From positions 1 through 14,418 of the forward strand of contig JAAOZJ010000101.1 of NCBI GenBank assembly GCA_011605835.1: a DNA stretch of 14,418 nt. The letters are read 5' to 3'. Below, in pieces: positions 13,670-14,418 of the stretch; positions within the stretch are counted from its first letter, which is position 1, and each line of letters opens with the position of its first letter. This DNA comes from Thermoproteota archaeon. Its GTDB lineage: Archaea > Thermoproteota > Methanomethylicia > Nezhaarchaeales > WYZ-LMO8. The notes beneath the pieces are model-generated. The model did not search any database and was not told the origin of the DNA. It worked only from the letters and a program-made list of their open reading frames with translations. The position numbers and the translations under genes were made by a program.

Positions 13670-14392
13670 TCACTTCATCGCTTGACCTCTCAACTCTTTC
13701 TTAACTCTTGCCTCTAAGTCATCGATGTACTTTTCTACTTTCTCATACCACCTGTGAAATTCCTCCTCGACCTTGTCTTTAGGGTAGTTTCCGTTGTAGA
13801 AAAAGTCAATGTGAAGTACCCTGATGAACTCGTTGAAATTCTTTTTGAAGGGCTCTGGTAACCCTCTTTTGATAAGGCCCCATCTGCCAACATCGATCGA
13901 TGAATAGACCATCGACGCTATTCTAGCGGCATGGAAAAGGGCGTCGAAGGCCTCCCTACAAAGCCTGTCTCTGTCGAGGGGGTTAGACGTCTCCAGCGCG
14001 AGCCTCAAGAGCGAGGACGCAACCCTCAGCGAGGACTTAGCCTCTTCGAAAGTCGGGTCGCCCAGTTCTCTGGCGTATCTGAGCAACTGCTCACCACTCC
14101 CGTACAACACCTCGAAGGCCCCCAAGACCGCCCTCAACAGCTCCTCCTTAGGCCTATCGTCCACGCTGAACACCAACACATCGACATCGACGGGCGAGTC
14201 CCCTGAATTGGCAGCGTCGAGGTATCCCTCGTACTCCTTGACCCTCTTGGTCACCACGAGGAGGTCCACGTCTCTAGAGAGCTCAGGAGCGTAGACCGAT
14301 GAGCCGAACTGCACGATCTCAACTATGTCTGGGTCGTACTCTATGAGCCTCTTGCACACCTCCCCTAAATATCCTCGAAGTGCTTGTCCCAC
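13670..14392 (-). CDS. Single-chain MNT-HEPN protein
   Basis: A 240-residue protein. Residues about 1-75 are a nucleotidyltransferase domain: VQFGSSVYAPELSRDVDLLV holds G30-S31 and D41/D43, and VDVDVLVF (69-73) supplies a further acidic residue, so all metal-binding positions appear present. Residues about 115-235 are all-helical, with AKSSLRVASSLLRLALE and REAFDALFHAARIASMVY resembling HEPN helices, but I find no clear R-x4-6-H motif. Antitoxin and toxin modules thus share one chain. The start is GTG 14390-14392 with GAGGTG about 8 bases upstream. The 3' half is more AT-rich than its neighbours. It could be a self-regulated toxin, or an MNT enzyme with an inactive HEPN domain. Confidence 0.82.
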   Translation of the reverse strand: MGQALRGYLGEVCKRLIEYDPDIVEIVQFGSSVYAPELSRDVDLLVVTKRVKEYEGYLDAANSGDSPVDVDVLVFSVDDRPKEELLRAVLGAFEVLYGSGEQLLRYARELGDPTFEEAKSSLRVASSLLRLALETSNPLDRDRLCREAFDALFHAARIASMVYSSIDVGRWGLIKRGLPEPFKKNFNEFIRVLHIDFFYNGNYPKDKVEEEFHRWYEKVEKYIDDLEARVKKELRGQAMK

Positions 14393-14418
14393 AGCTTACA
14401 CCTCGTTAGGCCTTAGGC

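Overview
The window looks like chromosomal DNA of a hyperthermophilic crenarchaeon (Thermoproteota). The clues are a GC-rich archaellum cluster in the crenarchaeal order arlB-X-G-F-H-I-J, frequent TTG and GTG starts, AT-rich TATA boxes close to start codons (leaderless genes), AGG/AGA arginine codons, and VapBC and HEPN/MNT toxin-antitoxin genes. I cannot name a species; something outside Sulfolobales, for example Desulfurococcales, is my best guess.

Layout. 1-580: a minus-strand VapBC locus with an intact vapB, a broken vapC running off the left edge, and a decayed second copy of the vapB 5' end with its promoter. 580-865: no convincing gene. 866-7921 (minus): a complete archaellum operon encoding the archaellin ArlB, a small two-helix membrane protein, a soluble coiled-coil protein, ArlG, ArlF, ArlH, ArlI and ArlJ. 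The two unnamed proteins occupy the place of the usual single ArlX. A T-tract lies between arlB and the accessory genes. The arlB leader is very GC-rich and contains repeats and competing hairpins. 8115-8459 (plus): a divergent small protein that may have a Roadblock/LC7 fold. 8777-9658 (minus): a winged-helix regulator with two C-terminal membrane helices, the architecture of ArnR/ArnR1, the archaellin activators of Sulfolobus.

9659-9925: a probably noncoding or decayed stretch holding the regulator's promoter. 9930-10686 (minus): a HEPN toxin / MNT antitoxin pair. 10940-13612 (plus): a palindromic operator candidate, a strong promoter and a three-gene NitT/TauT-type ABC importer (binding protein, permease, ATPase). 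13670-14392 (minus): one protein with an MNT domain followed by a probable HEPN domain.

How the parts fit: the regulator, the archaellin leader and the arl operon form a plausible motility module, with archaellin made in excess of the motor and the motor assembled from ArlI/ArlJ/ArlH, the ArlF/ArlG stator and a two-piece ArlX substitute. The importer is an independent transcription unit bracketed by HEPN/MNT genes. The most interesting points are the two-gene ArlX replacement, the linked membrane-bound regulator and Roadblock-like gene, and the structured archaellin leader.
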